Position numbers and translations under genes: made by a program
Notes under the pieces: generated by a model
Told to the model about the DNA's origin: nothing
Seen by the model: only the letters and a program-made list of their open reading frames with translations
Databases searched by the model: none
Part shown: positions 15,376-23,763 of the stretch, in pieces
Numbering within the stretch: the first letter of the stretch is position 1
Layout: each line of letters starts with the position of its first letter
Assembly: GCA_046341775.1 (NCBI GenBank)
Contig: JBKDQQ010000121.1
Coordinates: 1 to 27,303, forward strand
Direction: 5' to 3'
Source of the DNA: SXXH01 sp041165735
Lineage (GTDB): Bacteria; Planctomycetota; UBA1135; GCA-002686595
Length of the DNA: 27,303 bases

Positions 15376-18285
15376 ATGGACCAGTTCTGGTTGGCTCTCC
15401 TTGTCGTGCTGCTGCTGGCCATGCTGGTGGCGGTGCCGGTCGCGGTCGCGGTGTTGATGGCGCGCGTGGGCGAGTTGCGACGGCGCGTCGACTCGCTGGA
15501 ACGCCGCCTCGCTCTTCCGGCGGCGAACGAGGAGCCTCGCGCTTCGGCGGGCGTGGCGACGCCCGCGACCGAGCCGCGCGCCTCGCTGCCGCCGGTCGGG
15601 CCGGGCGTGCAAGCCCCGATCGGTCCAGCCACGACCGCCGCTCCGGTCGTGGTTCCCGCCGTGCCTCCGCCGCCGACCCTCGTGCCCCCTGCGCACGAAG
15701 CCGCCGCGCCCTCGGCGACGGCGTCCGCGGCGACCGAGGCCGGCGCGCAGGCCGGATCGCGCAAGGGCGGTGGGTTCGAGCGTTGGCTCGGGGTGCGCGG
15801 CGCCGCGCTGCTCGGCGGCATCGCGCTGGCCATCGCGGGTTGGTTGTTCGTCCAGTACTCGATCGAGCACGGGTTGCTCGGGCCGCGCGCGCGCTTGTCG
15901 ATCGGCGCGTTCGTCGGACTCGCCGCGATGGGGCTCTCCGCGCCGCTCGCCCGTCGCGGCTACGCGTTGCTCTCCAACGCGACCTACGCCGGCGGTTCGG
16001 TGGGCCTGTTCGCCGTGGCGTGGGCCGCGCACATGCTCTACGGACTGGTCGATCTGCCGCTCGCCTTCGGCGCCATGTGCGCCGTGACCGCGGCCAGCGC
16101 CTGGACGGCATCGAAGCGCGATTCGCAGCTGGTCGCGGTCGTCGGACTCGTCGGCGGCTTCGCGACGCCCCTGGTGCTGTCGCGCGGCGGCAACCATCCG
16201 ATCGAGCTCTTCGGCTACGTGCTGCTGCTCGACCTCGCCTTCCTCTTCGTCGCGTCGCGCCGTCGTTGGCCGTCGGTCGCTACGTTGGCGGTGCTGGGCA
16301 CGGCGCTGCTGCAGGGTCTCTGGATCCTGCTGCGCGCCGAGCCCGGCCAAGGCGCGCTGGCCCTCGTCGTGCTCGGCGTGTTCGCGCTGCTCTTCGCCGG
16401 CTTCGGGCTCGCGCGCGCGGACGCCGACCAGCGCGGCTTCGCCTTCACGCGCGCCGCCGCGCTCATCCTGCCCTTCGCCTTCGCGGCCTGGTTCGCCCAC
16501 GACGCGCGCTTCGGCCCGGACTTGTGGCCGCTGGCCTGCCTCGCGGCCCTGCTCGCGACCGCCGCCCATGTCGTCGCGGCGCGCGGCGGCCATCCGCAAC
16601 TGCCGGTGGGAGCGGCGGCGGGAGGCGCGGCGCTGCTCGCCGCGTGGCTCGCCGGGCGCGAGTTCCACCTGTCCGCCGGCGCCGGCTGGCAGTTGTGCAT
16701 CTCCATCGCGGCGTTGGCGCTGCTGCACGCCATCGGACTCGAGCACGCGGGACGCGGCGGGGAGACGCCGCGCCGCGAAGCCGCGCGCCTCGCCTCGTCC
16801 GTGCATGTGCTGCCGAGCCTGTGGTTGCTGCTGCCCGCGGCGTTGCGCGCCCCGGATCTGCCGATCGAAGGACTCGGCCTCGCCTCGCTCGCGACCGGCC
16901 TCGTCCTCCTGCGCAGGTTGGCGCACGGGGGGCGCGCCTGGTGGACGGTGGCCGGGCTCGGACTCGCGGGCGCCGCGGCGTGGGCGTGGAACGCCAGGCA
17001 CGACGGGATCGACGACGCGCAACGCCTGCGGCCGTTCGTCTGGGCGCTCTCGCTGGCGGCTCCTGTCCTGCTGCACGCGGCCGGCGCCGCGTGGCTCGTC
17101 GCGGGGCGCGAGCGCGCGGCCAGCCTCGCCATCGTGCTCGAGTTCGGCGGCGCGGCCTTCGGACTCGTCGCCGCGCAAGGCTTCGCCGCGGGCACGCCGG
17201 AACTGGCGGTGGTCGCGCTGGCGACGATCGCCTGCGCGACCTTGGCGTTCGCGTTGCGCGCGCGCGAGCGGCTCGCGCAGCTGCTCGTCGCGCTGGTCGC
17301 GTTGTCGGCCATGGTGTCGCTCGGCCGCAAGGTCGATCCGGAAAGCCTGCGCGCATGGTTCCTCGTGGCGGGCGCGTTCGCGGCGCCCGCCGCGCTGGTT
17401 GCCGTCGCGCGCGACGCCTGTCCGTGGACGCGCCGCGCCTTCGCCTTGCAGTGGTTCGCGGCGGCGTGGATCGTCGCGCCCTTGGCGGAGCGGCACTGGT
17501 CGCTCGGTGACGCAGGATGGCCGCTCGTCGCCTGGGGCGCGCTGGCCGCGCTGCTCGCCCTGCTCGCGCGCCTGCGTGGACGGGATCCGCACGCCTGGCT
17601 GGCCGCCGGGCTCTTGTGCATGGCCTTCGGCGTGGCGCATGCGCGCGGCGAGTGGATCGCCGGCCCGGCCCTCGCGCTGCACGCGTTGCTCGTCGCCGCG
17701 GCTTGGCGTCGCGCGCGCCACTTGCCGCATGCGTGGCTGGCGGGAGTGGTCGCCGTGCTGGCTGCCGTGGCGCTGCTGGTGCATGCCTCGCGCGAGGGCT
17801 TCGACGAGACGCGGCTGGTGTGGAACGCCAACGCGTGGAACCTGCTGCTGCCCGCGGCATGCCTGGCGGCGGCGGGCTGGCTGCTCGCGAGCGCCCCGGC
17901 GCGCCTCCCGGCGCTCTGCGCTTCCACGGGCGCGATCATCGCGGCCTTCGCGTGGATCAACGCGGAGATCGTCGACGGCTACGCGCTCGAATCGGTGCGC
18001 TTCGCGGGCTTGTCGCGCCTGCCGCAACGCGACCTCTTGCTGTCGATCGCGTGGGCGGCGTACTCGCTGGTGCTGCTCGTGCTGGGCCTGCAGGCGCGCC
18101 TCGCCGCCGCGCGCTGGGCGAGCCTGGCGCTGCTCTTCCTGACCATCGCCAAGGTATTCCTGCTCGACCTCGGACGACTGGACGGGTTGTGGCGCGCGGC
18201 CAGCATGCTCGGGCTCGCCGTGTCGCTGCTGCTCGTGTCGTTCCTCTACCAGCGCTTCGTGTTCCGCAAGCCGGAGCAGGGTTGA
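15376..18285 (+). CDS. Large multi-pass membrane protein, DUF2339 family
   Basis: 969 aa. An N-terminal helix (about 5-26) leads into a short coiled segment (ELRRRVDSLERRLAL) and a long Pro/Ala-rich linker (to about residue 130). The remainder is almost continuous hydrophobic helices, more than twenty by eye, with short Arg-rich turns. The first block after the linker, FERWLGVRGAALLGGIALAIAGWLFVQYSIEHG, is the typical entry of DUF2339 proteins. So are RRGYALLSNATYAGGSVGLF and LVGGFATPLVL. The function of DUF2339 is not established; a role in the cell envelope is sometimes presumed. ATG 15376 is chosen because it begins right before the first helix; ATG 15343 would add 11 residues. The stop is 1 base before the next ATG, so the aldo/keto reductase gene is probably cotranscribed. 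Confidence 0.85.
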   Translation: MDQFWLALLVVLLLAMLVAVPVAVAVLMARVGELRRRVDSLERRLALPAANEEPRASAGVATPATEPRASLPPVGPGVQAPIGPATTAAPVVVPAVPPPPTLVPPAHEAAAPSATASAATEAGAQAGSRKGGGFERWLGVRGAALLGGIALAIAGWLFVQYSIEHGLLGPRARLSIGAFVGLAAMGLSAPLARRGYALLSNATYAGGSVGLFAVAWAAHMLYGLVDLPLAFGAMCAVTAASAWTASKRDSQLVAVVGLVGGFATPLVLSRGGNHPIELFGYVLLLDLAFLFVASRRRWPSVATLAVLGTALLQGLWILLRAEPGQGALALVVLGVFALLFAGFGLARADADQRGFAFTRAAALILPFAFAAWFAHDARFGPDLWPLACLAALLATAAHVVAARGGHPQLPVGAAAGGAALLAAWLAGREFHLSAGAGWQLCISIAALALLHAIGLEHAGRGGETPRREAARLASSVHVLPSLWLLLPAALRAPDLPIEGLGLASLATGLVLLRRLAHGGRAWWTVAGLGLAGAAAWAWNARHDGIDDAQRLRPFVWALSLAAPVLLHAAGAAWLVAGRERAASLAIVLEFGGAAFGLVAAQGFAAGTPELAVVALATIACATLAFALRARERLAQLLVALVALSAMVSLGRKVDPESLRAWFLVAGAFAAPAALVAVARDACPWTRRAFALQWFAAAWIVAPLAERHWSLGDAGWPLVAWGALAALLALLARLRGRDPHAWLAAGLLCMAFGVAHARGEWIAGPALALHALLVAAAWRRARHLPHAWLAGVVAVLAAVALLVHASREGFDETRLVWNANAWNLLLPAACLAAAGWLLASAPARLPALCASTGAIIAAFAWINAEIVDGYALESVRFAGLSRLPQRDLLLSIAWAAYSLVLLVLGLQARLAAARWASLALLFLTIAKVFLLDLGRLDGLWRAASMLGLAVSLLLVSFLYQRFVFRKPEQG

Positions 18286-18286
18286 G

Positions 18287-19342
18287 ATGCGGCGGCGCAG
18301 GTTGGGCCGCGGTTCGCTCGAGTTGCCCGTGGTCGTGTTCGGGGCGTGGGCCGCGGGCGGCTGGGCGTGGGGCGGCGTCGACGAGGACGAGGTCGTGCGC
18401 GCCATGCAGGCCTCCATCGACGCGGGCGCGGACGCCATCGACACCGCGCCGGTGTACGGGTTCGGCTTGTCCGAGCGGCTCGTGGGTCGCGCGATCCGCG
18501 GGCGGCGGGAGCGCGTCGTGCTCATGACCAAGCTCGGCCTGCGCTGGGACGACGAGCATGGCGTGCTGTGGTTCGAGACCACCGACCAGGACGGGATCGC
18601 GCGTTCGGTGCGCCGCGACGCGCGACCGGAATCCGCGCGCCACGAGGTGCGCCAAAGCCTCGCGCGCCTCGGGGTCGAGCGCATCGACCTGCTGCAGGTG
18701 CATTGGCCGGACGCGTCCACGCCCATCGAGGACACCATCGGGGCGCTGCTGGAGATGCGGCGCTCGGGCGAGGTGCGCGAGATCGGCCTGTCGAACCACG
18801 GCCGGGATCTGCTGCGCAGGGCGCGGGCGGCGGCGGCTCCGGCGCCCCTGGCGTCGAGCCAGTCCAAGTACAGCCTGCTCGCGCGCGAGATCGAGGCCGA
18901 TTTGCTGCCGTGGTGCCGCGAGGAGGACGTCGGCGTGCTGGCCTATTCGCCCCTCGAGCAGGGCCTGCTCTCCGGCATGGCGCCGGCGTCAAGGAAATTT
19001 GACAAGAGCGACGGTCGCCATCGTCGGCCGACCTTCGAGGAGGGGAACCGCGCCTTGGTCAACCGACTGGTCGAGTCGACGATCAGGCCGATCGCCGCGG
19101 CGCGCGGCGCGACCTGCGCGCAAGTCGCGCTGGCGTGGGTCGTGGCGCAACCGGGCGTGACGGCGGCCATCGCGGGCGCGCGCAGCGTGGCGCAAGCCGT
19201 GGAGAACGCGCAGGCCGGCGACCTCGAGCTGGCGCCCGCCGAAGAGGCGCGCTTGCGCACGGCGTTCGAAGGGCTGCGGCTCGGCGACGCGCGGCGCGGC
19301 GGTTGGTGGTCGCGCGCCTGGCGTCGGCTGGTCTCGGGTTGA
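18287..19342 (+). CDS. Aldo/keto reductase
   Basis: 351 aa NADPH-dependent (beta/alpha)8-barrel oxidoreductase. The catalytic tetrad is visible: Asp52 and Tyr57 in DTAPVYGFGLSE, Lys82 in VLMTKLGL, and His139 in DLLQVHWPD. Later motifs are IGLSNHG, SQSKYSLL, LAYSPLEQGLLSG and the cofactor-binding IAGARSVAQAVENAQA near the C-terminus. These place it with general sugar/aldehyde reductases of the YajO/PdxI-like kind; the substrate is unknown. ATG 18287 has GGAG 10 bases upstream, inside the end of the DUF2339 gene, and the two genes are separated by one base. Residues 'ASRKFD' are coded by the second copy of the AT-rich palindrome (18988-19003). Confidence 0.9.
   Translation: MRRRRLGRGSLELPVVVFGAWAAGGWAWGGVDEDEVVRAMQASIDAGADAIDTAPVYGFGLSERLVGRAIRGRRERVVLMTKLGLRWDDEHGVLWFETTDQDGIARSVRRDARPESARHEVRQSLARLGVERIDLLQVHWPDASTPIEDTIGALLEMRRSGEVREIGLSNHGRDLLRRARAAAAPAPLASSQSKYSLLAREIEADLLPWCREEDVGVLAYSPLEQGLLSGMAPASRKFDKSDGRHRRPTFEEGNRALVNRLVESTIRPIAAARGATCAQVALAWVVAQPGVTAAIAGARSVAQAVENAQAGDLELAPAEEARLRTAFEGLRLGDARRGGWWSRAWRRLVSG
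18988..19003 (+). repeat. Copy B of the dispersed GTCAAGGAAAYTTGAC near-palindrome
   Basis: Reads GTCAAGGAAATTTGAC, identical to copy C except one base (T for C). Arms GTCAA/TTGAC flank the central GGAAAT. It lies inside the aldo/keto reductase gene in the same reading frame as the other copies and uses TCA, AGG, AAA and TTT codons that are scarce in this GC-rich window. Confidence 0.65.
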
Positions 19343-19352
19343 GGTCGCGGCT

Positions 19353-19955
19353 TCAGCCTTCGGCGAGCCAGTCGCCGAAGCGCGGCAGTCGCGCTGCGCG
19401 CTCGCGCAGGACCTGCCAGCGCTTGGCGACGGTGTCCTTCTGCAACCCCAGGCGCGCGCCCGCCTCCGAGTAGCTCAGGCCTTCGAGGCCCACGTGGACG
19501 AACAAGGCGTGCTCGTCCTCGCCCAGCGCGCGCGCCCATTCGAGCAGCGCGGACACGCCTTCGTCGCGCGCGAGCCGGCGCGACAGGGCCGTCGCGCGGT
19601 CGGGGGCGGCATGCACGACTTCGTGCCGCGCGGTCGTGCCGGCGTCGGCGGCCGCGTCGCGACGGCCACGCCGGGCGCACTCGAGCACGACGTTCTTGGC
19701 GATGCGGAAGGTCCAGGCGCGGAACGAGACCGTGTCGGGGTCGTACGTGGAGAAGCTGCGCCAGGCGCGGCACCAGGTCTCCTGCACGACGTCCATCGGC
19801 TCGATCGAGCCGCGCAGCTTCGCGCCCACCTTCAACTCCGCCCACGCCACCAGGGCGGGCGCCACGCGTTCGCACAACTCCTCGAAGCGCGAGGTGTCTT
19901 GCTGCGCCGCGCGAGCCAGCGAGCGAGTCAGGTCTTCGGGTTCGTCTTGCTTCAC
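19353..19955 (-). CDS. ECF-type RNA polymerase sigma factor, divergent from a Ser/Thr kinase gene
   Basis: 200 aa. Region 2: FEELCERVAPALVAWAELK, then EPMDVVQETWCRAWRSF (2.2, with the DVVQETW core) and VSFRAWTFRIAKNVVLECAR (2.3-2.4). Region 4: EDEHALFVHVGLEGLSYSEAGARLGLQKDTVAKRWQVLRERAARL, with a helix-turn-helix at its end. The Trp-rich style is common in planctomycete ECFs. No anti-sigma gene adjoins it. Instead a kinase/WD40 gene is transcribed divergently from within 84 bases, a pairing typical of kinase-linked ECFs, so phosphorylation control is possible (inference). The start is uncertain: GTG 19955 gives a normal ECF length, ATG 19991 gives 212 aa, and neither has a clear Shine-Dalgarno. 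Confidence 0.85.
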   Translation of the reverse strand: MKQDEPEDLTRSLARAAQQDTSRFEELCERVAPALVAWAELKVGAKLRGSIEPMDVVQETWCRAWRSFSTYDPDTVSFRAWTFRIAKNVVLECARRGRRDAAADAGTTARHEVVHAAPDRATALSRRLARDEGVSALLEWARALGEDEHALFVHVGLEGLSYSEAGARLGLQKDTVAKRWQVLRERAARLPRFGDWLAEG

Positions 19956-20038
19956 GCCGGAAAGGCGCCGGCGCGCCGGCGACGAGGCCATCCTAGCCGA
20001 AGGATCGCGCGCCGAGGACGGGCGCGGCGCGGGCAAGT

Positions 20039-23000
20039 ATGCTCTGCGTGGTGCCGAGACCTTCCCGCCACGACCAGCCGGCCGATCCGCGCTTGGCGGA
20101 CGTGCACGACTTCGTCGAGCTGTACGAGCTCGATCTGGGACGCGGGGTGCGGCGACCGTTGGAGGAGTGGCTGCGGCGCTTCCCCGGCAGCGAGGCCGCC
20201 ATCGCGGCCGAGTGGCTCGAGCTCGAAAGCGAGCTGGAACCCGAGGACGCCGCGCCCGCGCGGTCCGCGCCGGAGAGGGGCGCGACGATGGTCGGGCCGT
20301 ACGAGCTCCTGCGCGAGCTTGGTCGCGGTGGCCAGGGCGCGGTGCATCTGGCGCGCGACACGCGCTTGAAGCGCGAAGTGGCGCTGAAGGTGCTGTCCGG
20401 ACCGCTCGACGGGCTGCGCTCGATCACCATCGAACGCCTGCGTCGCGAAGCCGAGGTCATCGCGCGCCTCGAGCATCCGTCCCTGTGCGCGATCCTCGAC
20501 GCGGATCTAGGAGCCTCGCCGCCGTGGATCGCCATGCGGCTGGTGCCGGGCGAGACGCTCGCCGCGGTCCTCGCGCGCGCTCGACAAGAGGGGCGCACGC
20601 GCTCCGGCGGCATGGCCTTCCCGCCGGGCAACGCCACCGAGGTGCGCGCGGTGTGCGCCCTGTTCGAACGCGCGGCGCGCGCCTTGCACGCGGCGCACGA
20701 GGCGGGCGTCGTGCACCGCGACTTCAAGCCGGGCAACATGATGGTCGATCCGGACGGGCGGCCGGTCGTGCTCGACTTCGGCATGGCGGAGGATCGCACG
20801 AGCGATCGCCAGTTGACCGTGCAGGGCGATGTGCACGGCACGCCCGACTACATGGCGCCGGAGCAGGCGGAGGGTCGGCGCGACGAAGTCGACGCCCGCG
20901 CCGACGTGTGGGCCTTGGCCACCAGCCTGCACGAGGCGTTGACGCTCGAGCGTCCTTGGAGCAGGCCCACGCTCCCGGCCACCTTCCAGGCGATCCTCTC
21001 CGACCCCGCGCCGCGCGCCGGAGCCGCCAACGGCGCCGTGCCGCGCGACCTCGATGTCGTGCTCGCCACCGCGCTCGAGAAGGAACCGGCGCGGCGCTAC
21101 GCCAGCGCGCTGGAGTTCGCGGAGGACCTGCGGCGCGTGCGCGAGTTCGAGCCGATCCTCGCGCGGCCCGCCGGTCCGTTCGTGCGCTTCGCGCGCTGGA
21201 CGAGGCGGAATCCCCGCATCGCCGCGGCCACCTTCACGGCCTTCCTCGCGCTCTCCGCCGGATTGCTGGCGGCGCTGCACCTGCTGGCTCGCGAGCGCGA
21301 GGCCTTGTCCAATTCGCTCGGCCGCCACCTCGCCCAGCGGAGCGCGATGCTGGCGCAGGAGGACAGCGCGCGCGCGCACATCCTCGGCGTGGAAGCGGTG
21401 CGTCGCTCGCCCAACTGGCTCTCGCGCGGCGCGCTGTCGCAAGCCCTGGACGGCAACTTCCTCGAACGGCGCTTCCTGCAAGGCCCGCCCGCGCGCGGTT
21501 GCACGGCGCTCGCGCTGGACGCCGCGGGCGAACGCTGCGCGATGGCCTTCGACGACGGCACGGTGCGGGTCGTGCGACTGTCGGACGGCGCGGAGCTCGG
21601 TTCGCGGCGCTTCGATCCGGCGCCCGCCGCGCTGGCCTGGGACGAGGCCGGACTGGAGCTGTGCCTCGCCCAAGGTCCGGTCGCGCGCATCGTCGGCGCG
21701 CAGGACCTGGTCGACCGTGAAGCGCACGAACTCGGCGCGGCCACCCAGCATGTGGCGCGCGCCGCGGGCCGCTGGATCGTCGCCGCGCGCGCGTGGAGCG
21801 CGCTGGTCCAAGGCGCGCCGGTCGAGTTGGCGCCCTTGCGCGGTCGCGCGCGCCGCGTCGAGCACGCCGCCGGCCGAGTCCTGCTCGTGGACGATGGGGC
21901 GACCTTGCTCGAACCCGCCGCAGGCGGCGCCTTGGCCGTGGCGTGGTCGACGCCGCGCTGCCTCGCCGCCGCCCTCGCGCCGCGCGGCGACCGCCTCGCG
22001 GCGTCGCGCGAAGATGGCACCGTCGAGGCGTTCGCCGTCGAAGGCGGCTTCTCGTCCCTCGGCTCGGCGAAGCTCGATCCTCCGGCGACCGCGCTGGCCT
22101 TCGGGCTGGGCGGCGAGCGCCTCGCCGTCGCCTGCCGCCAAGGCGAGGAAGGTCGCGCGTGGATCCTCGACCTGCGTGCATTCGACCTGCTGCCGCTCGC
22201 GGGACACGGCGGTCGCGCCGTGCAGGCCCTGTGCGCCACGGTCGACGGCGCCCGCTTGTGGAGCGCGGGCCACGACAACAGCCTGTGCTTGTCGGACTTC
22301 GCCACCGGTCGCGAGATCGCGCGCACCTGGTCGCCGAAGCGCACGCTCGAGCTCTTCGCCACGGCCGACGGCCGACGCGTCGTCGAACGCTCGTCCGGCG
22401 CGCAAGTGCAGGTGCACCACGCGGGTTCGCGCCCCGACGCGCTGTTGCTGGGCGGCCTGCGCGGCGCCGTGCGGCTGGCCGGCTTCGCCGGCGGACCGGG
22501 CGCGGAGCGCGTGCACGCGGTGGACGCCACCGGCGAGTTGCGCGTGTGGGACGCCCTCGACGGGCGCGAACTCGGTCGCGCCGGCGGCGGATCCGTGTTG
22601 CGCGCGGTGGCGCGCGACCGGCTGCGCACGCGCGTGGCCGCCCTCGACGCGCAATCGCGGCTCGTCGTCCTGTCGACCTTGGACGGCGCGACGGCGTGGA
22701 GCCGCGTCCACGAAGCGCCTCCCGATCCCGACCGTCGCGAGGGAGCGCACCATGTGGCGCTCGACCTCGCGGCGGGCGGCGCATCCGCCGTGGTGGTCGA
22801 CCAGCGCGGCGCCTGGTTGCTGTCGTCGGACGGAGCGTCAAGGAAACTTGACGCACCCGGCGCGCGCGCCGCCTGCTTCGACGCCGCCGGGGCCCTGGTC
22901 CTGACCTTCGGCCAGGACGACCTGGCCGTGGTCCACGACGCCGCGGACGGTCGACGAGTCGCCGAGCACGCGTGGAAGTCGCGTGGCGCGCAACGCGGGG

Positions 23001-23569
23001 CGAGGCTCGCTTGCGCGTTGCCCGGCGGTGGTTGGGCCTTGTACTGCGCCGAGGGCAAGCTGCGCTTCGTGGACGGTCGCGCCGGCGATCTGCACGAAGG
23101 GCTGGCGGTGTTCGAGACCGCGGGGTTGCGCGCGCCGCGCGATGCGGGGCCGCTCCTGATCGTCGGCCGCTTCGGAGGACGCGCGTTGCGCGTGCAATCG
23201 CCGGCGGGCGGACCATCGGTCTGGCCCGTGGCCCGTCCGGCCGCCTCGATCGTCGACGCCGACCTGTCGCTCGACGGCGAGATCGTGGCGGCGGTGTGCG
23301 GCGACGGTTCGCTGGTCGTGTCGAGCGCGCGCGACGGATCGCCGTGGATGGTGCGCGCCCTGCCCGGCGCCGACGCGTCGTGTTGCGCGCTGTCCGCCGA
23401 TGGATCGCGCGTGCTCGTCGCGCAGTCCGACGGCATGGTGCGCGTCTACGACCGCGATCCGTTGCCAGCCGCCTTGCGCAGGTTGCCGCGCGACCTCGAC
23501 GAGTGGGAGGTGAACGGCGAACGCGAACTGGCGGCGCCGTTGCGCTTCGAACCGCTGGTTGGGCGCTGA
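20039..23569 (+). CDS. Membrane Ser/Thr protein kinase with C-terminal WD40-like propeller region
   Basis: 1176 aa. A short N-terminal helical segment (20-70) precedes a Hanks-type kinase domain (about 87-372). It has a glycine loop LGRGGQGAV (94-102), catalytic-fold Lys117 in VALKVL, HRDFKPGN (226-233) with base Asp228, DFG (246-248) and APE (273-275), so it should be active. A transmembrane helix follows at about 394-417. The outer or C-terminal part (about 470-1165) is made of repeats of 40-odd residues such as ALALDAAGERCAMAFDDGTVRVV and LWSAGHDNSLCLSDFATGREI. These are degenerate WD40/quinoprotein-like blades forming one or two propellers. This architecture is a planctomycete hallmark. 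It probably senses an external ligand and signals inward, perhaps to the divergent ECF sigma factor. Start ATG 20039 lacks a good Shine-Dalgarno; GTG 20048 or 20051 are alternatives. Confidence 0.88.
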   Translation: MLCVVPRPSRHDQPADPRLADVHDFVELYELDLGRGVRRPLEEWLRRFPGSEAAIAAEWLELESELEPEDAAPARSAPERGATMVGPYELLRELGRGGQGAVHLARDTRLKREVALKVLSGPLDGLRSITIERLRREAEVIARLEHPSLCAILDADLGASPPWIAMRLVPGETLAAVLARARQEGRTRSGGMAFPPGNATEVRAVCALFERAARALHAAHEAGVVHRDFKPGNMMVDPDGRPVVLDFGMAEDRTSDRQLTVQGDVHGTPDYMAPEQAEGRRDEVDARADVWALATSLHEALTLERPWSRPTLPATFQAILSDPAPRAGAANGAVPRDLDVVLATALEKEPARRYASALEFAEDLRRVREFEPILARPAGPFVRFARWTRRNPRIAAATFTAFLALSAGLLAALHLLAREREALSNSLGRHLAQRSAMLAQEDSARAHILGVEAVRRSPNWLSRGALSQALDGNFLERRFLQGPPARGCTALALDAAGERCAMAFDDGTVRVVRLSDGAELGSRRFDPAPAALAWDEAGLELCLAQGPVARIVGAQDLVDREAHELGAATQHVARAAGRWIVAARAWSALVQGAPVELAPLRGRARRVEHAAGRVLLVDDGATLLEPAAGGALAVAWSTPRCLAAALAPRGDRLAASREDGTVEAFAVEGGFSSLGSAKLDPPATALAFGLGGERLAVACRQGEEGRAWILDLRAFDLLPLAGHGGRAVQALCATVDGARLWSAGHDNSLCLSDFATGREIARTWSPKRTLELFATADGRRVVERSSGAQVQVHHAGSRPDALLLGGLRGAVRLAGFAGGPGAERVHAVDATGELRVWDALDGRELGRAGGGSVLRAVARDRLRTRVAALDAQSRLVVLSTLDGATAWSRVHEAPPDPDRREGAHHVALDLAAGGASAVVVDQRGAWLLSSDGASRKLDAPGARAACFDAAGALVLTFGQDDLAVVHDAADGRRVAEHAWKSRGAQRGARLACALPGGGWALYCAEGKLRFVDGRAGDLHEGLAVFETAGLRAPRDAGPLLIVGRFGGRALRVQSPAGGPSVWPVARPAASIVDADLSLDGEIVAAVCGDGSLVVSSARDGSPWMVRALPGADASCCALSADGSRVLVAQSDGMVRVYDRDPLPAALRRLPRDLDEWEVNGERELAAPLRFEPLVGR
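22835..22854 (+). repeat. Copy C of the dispersed near-palindrome, perfect 8-bp arms
   Basis: Arms GCGTCAAG and CTTGACGC are exact reverse complements around the spacer GAAA. As RNA this would be an 8-bp stem closed by a GNRA-type GAAA tetraloop. It lies in the propeller region of the kinase gene, coding A-S-R-K-L-D-A with rare TCA, AGG, AAA and CTT codons. Confidence 0.7.
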
Positions 23570-23763
23570 GCTCCGCCTCGCTCGCGACGTGGATTGCGCT
23601 GTAAAGCCATGCGAACAATCGTCTTATGTCATGAGCTCCGGGCAGGCGCGGATTTCCTTCCACGCTCGGCCCGTCCAGGTCCTCAACCCAAGGCCTCCAC
23701 TCCCGCACCTCGCCCGATTCGAGGCCCCGTGGGATAGTGAGTGAGGTCGCAGGTGGCCCTCCC

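Noticed and set aside
15337..18867. A 1176-codon minus-strand frame opposite the DUF2339 gene, and similar long frames at 21234-23765 and 20507-22753
   Set aside because: Same reason: compositional shadows of real genes, Arg/Gln/Gly-rich with no domains or plausible starts.
23650..23665. ATTTCCTT stretch upstream of the secreted-protein gene as a copy of the same repeat
   Set aside because: Only about eight bases match and there are no inverted arms.
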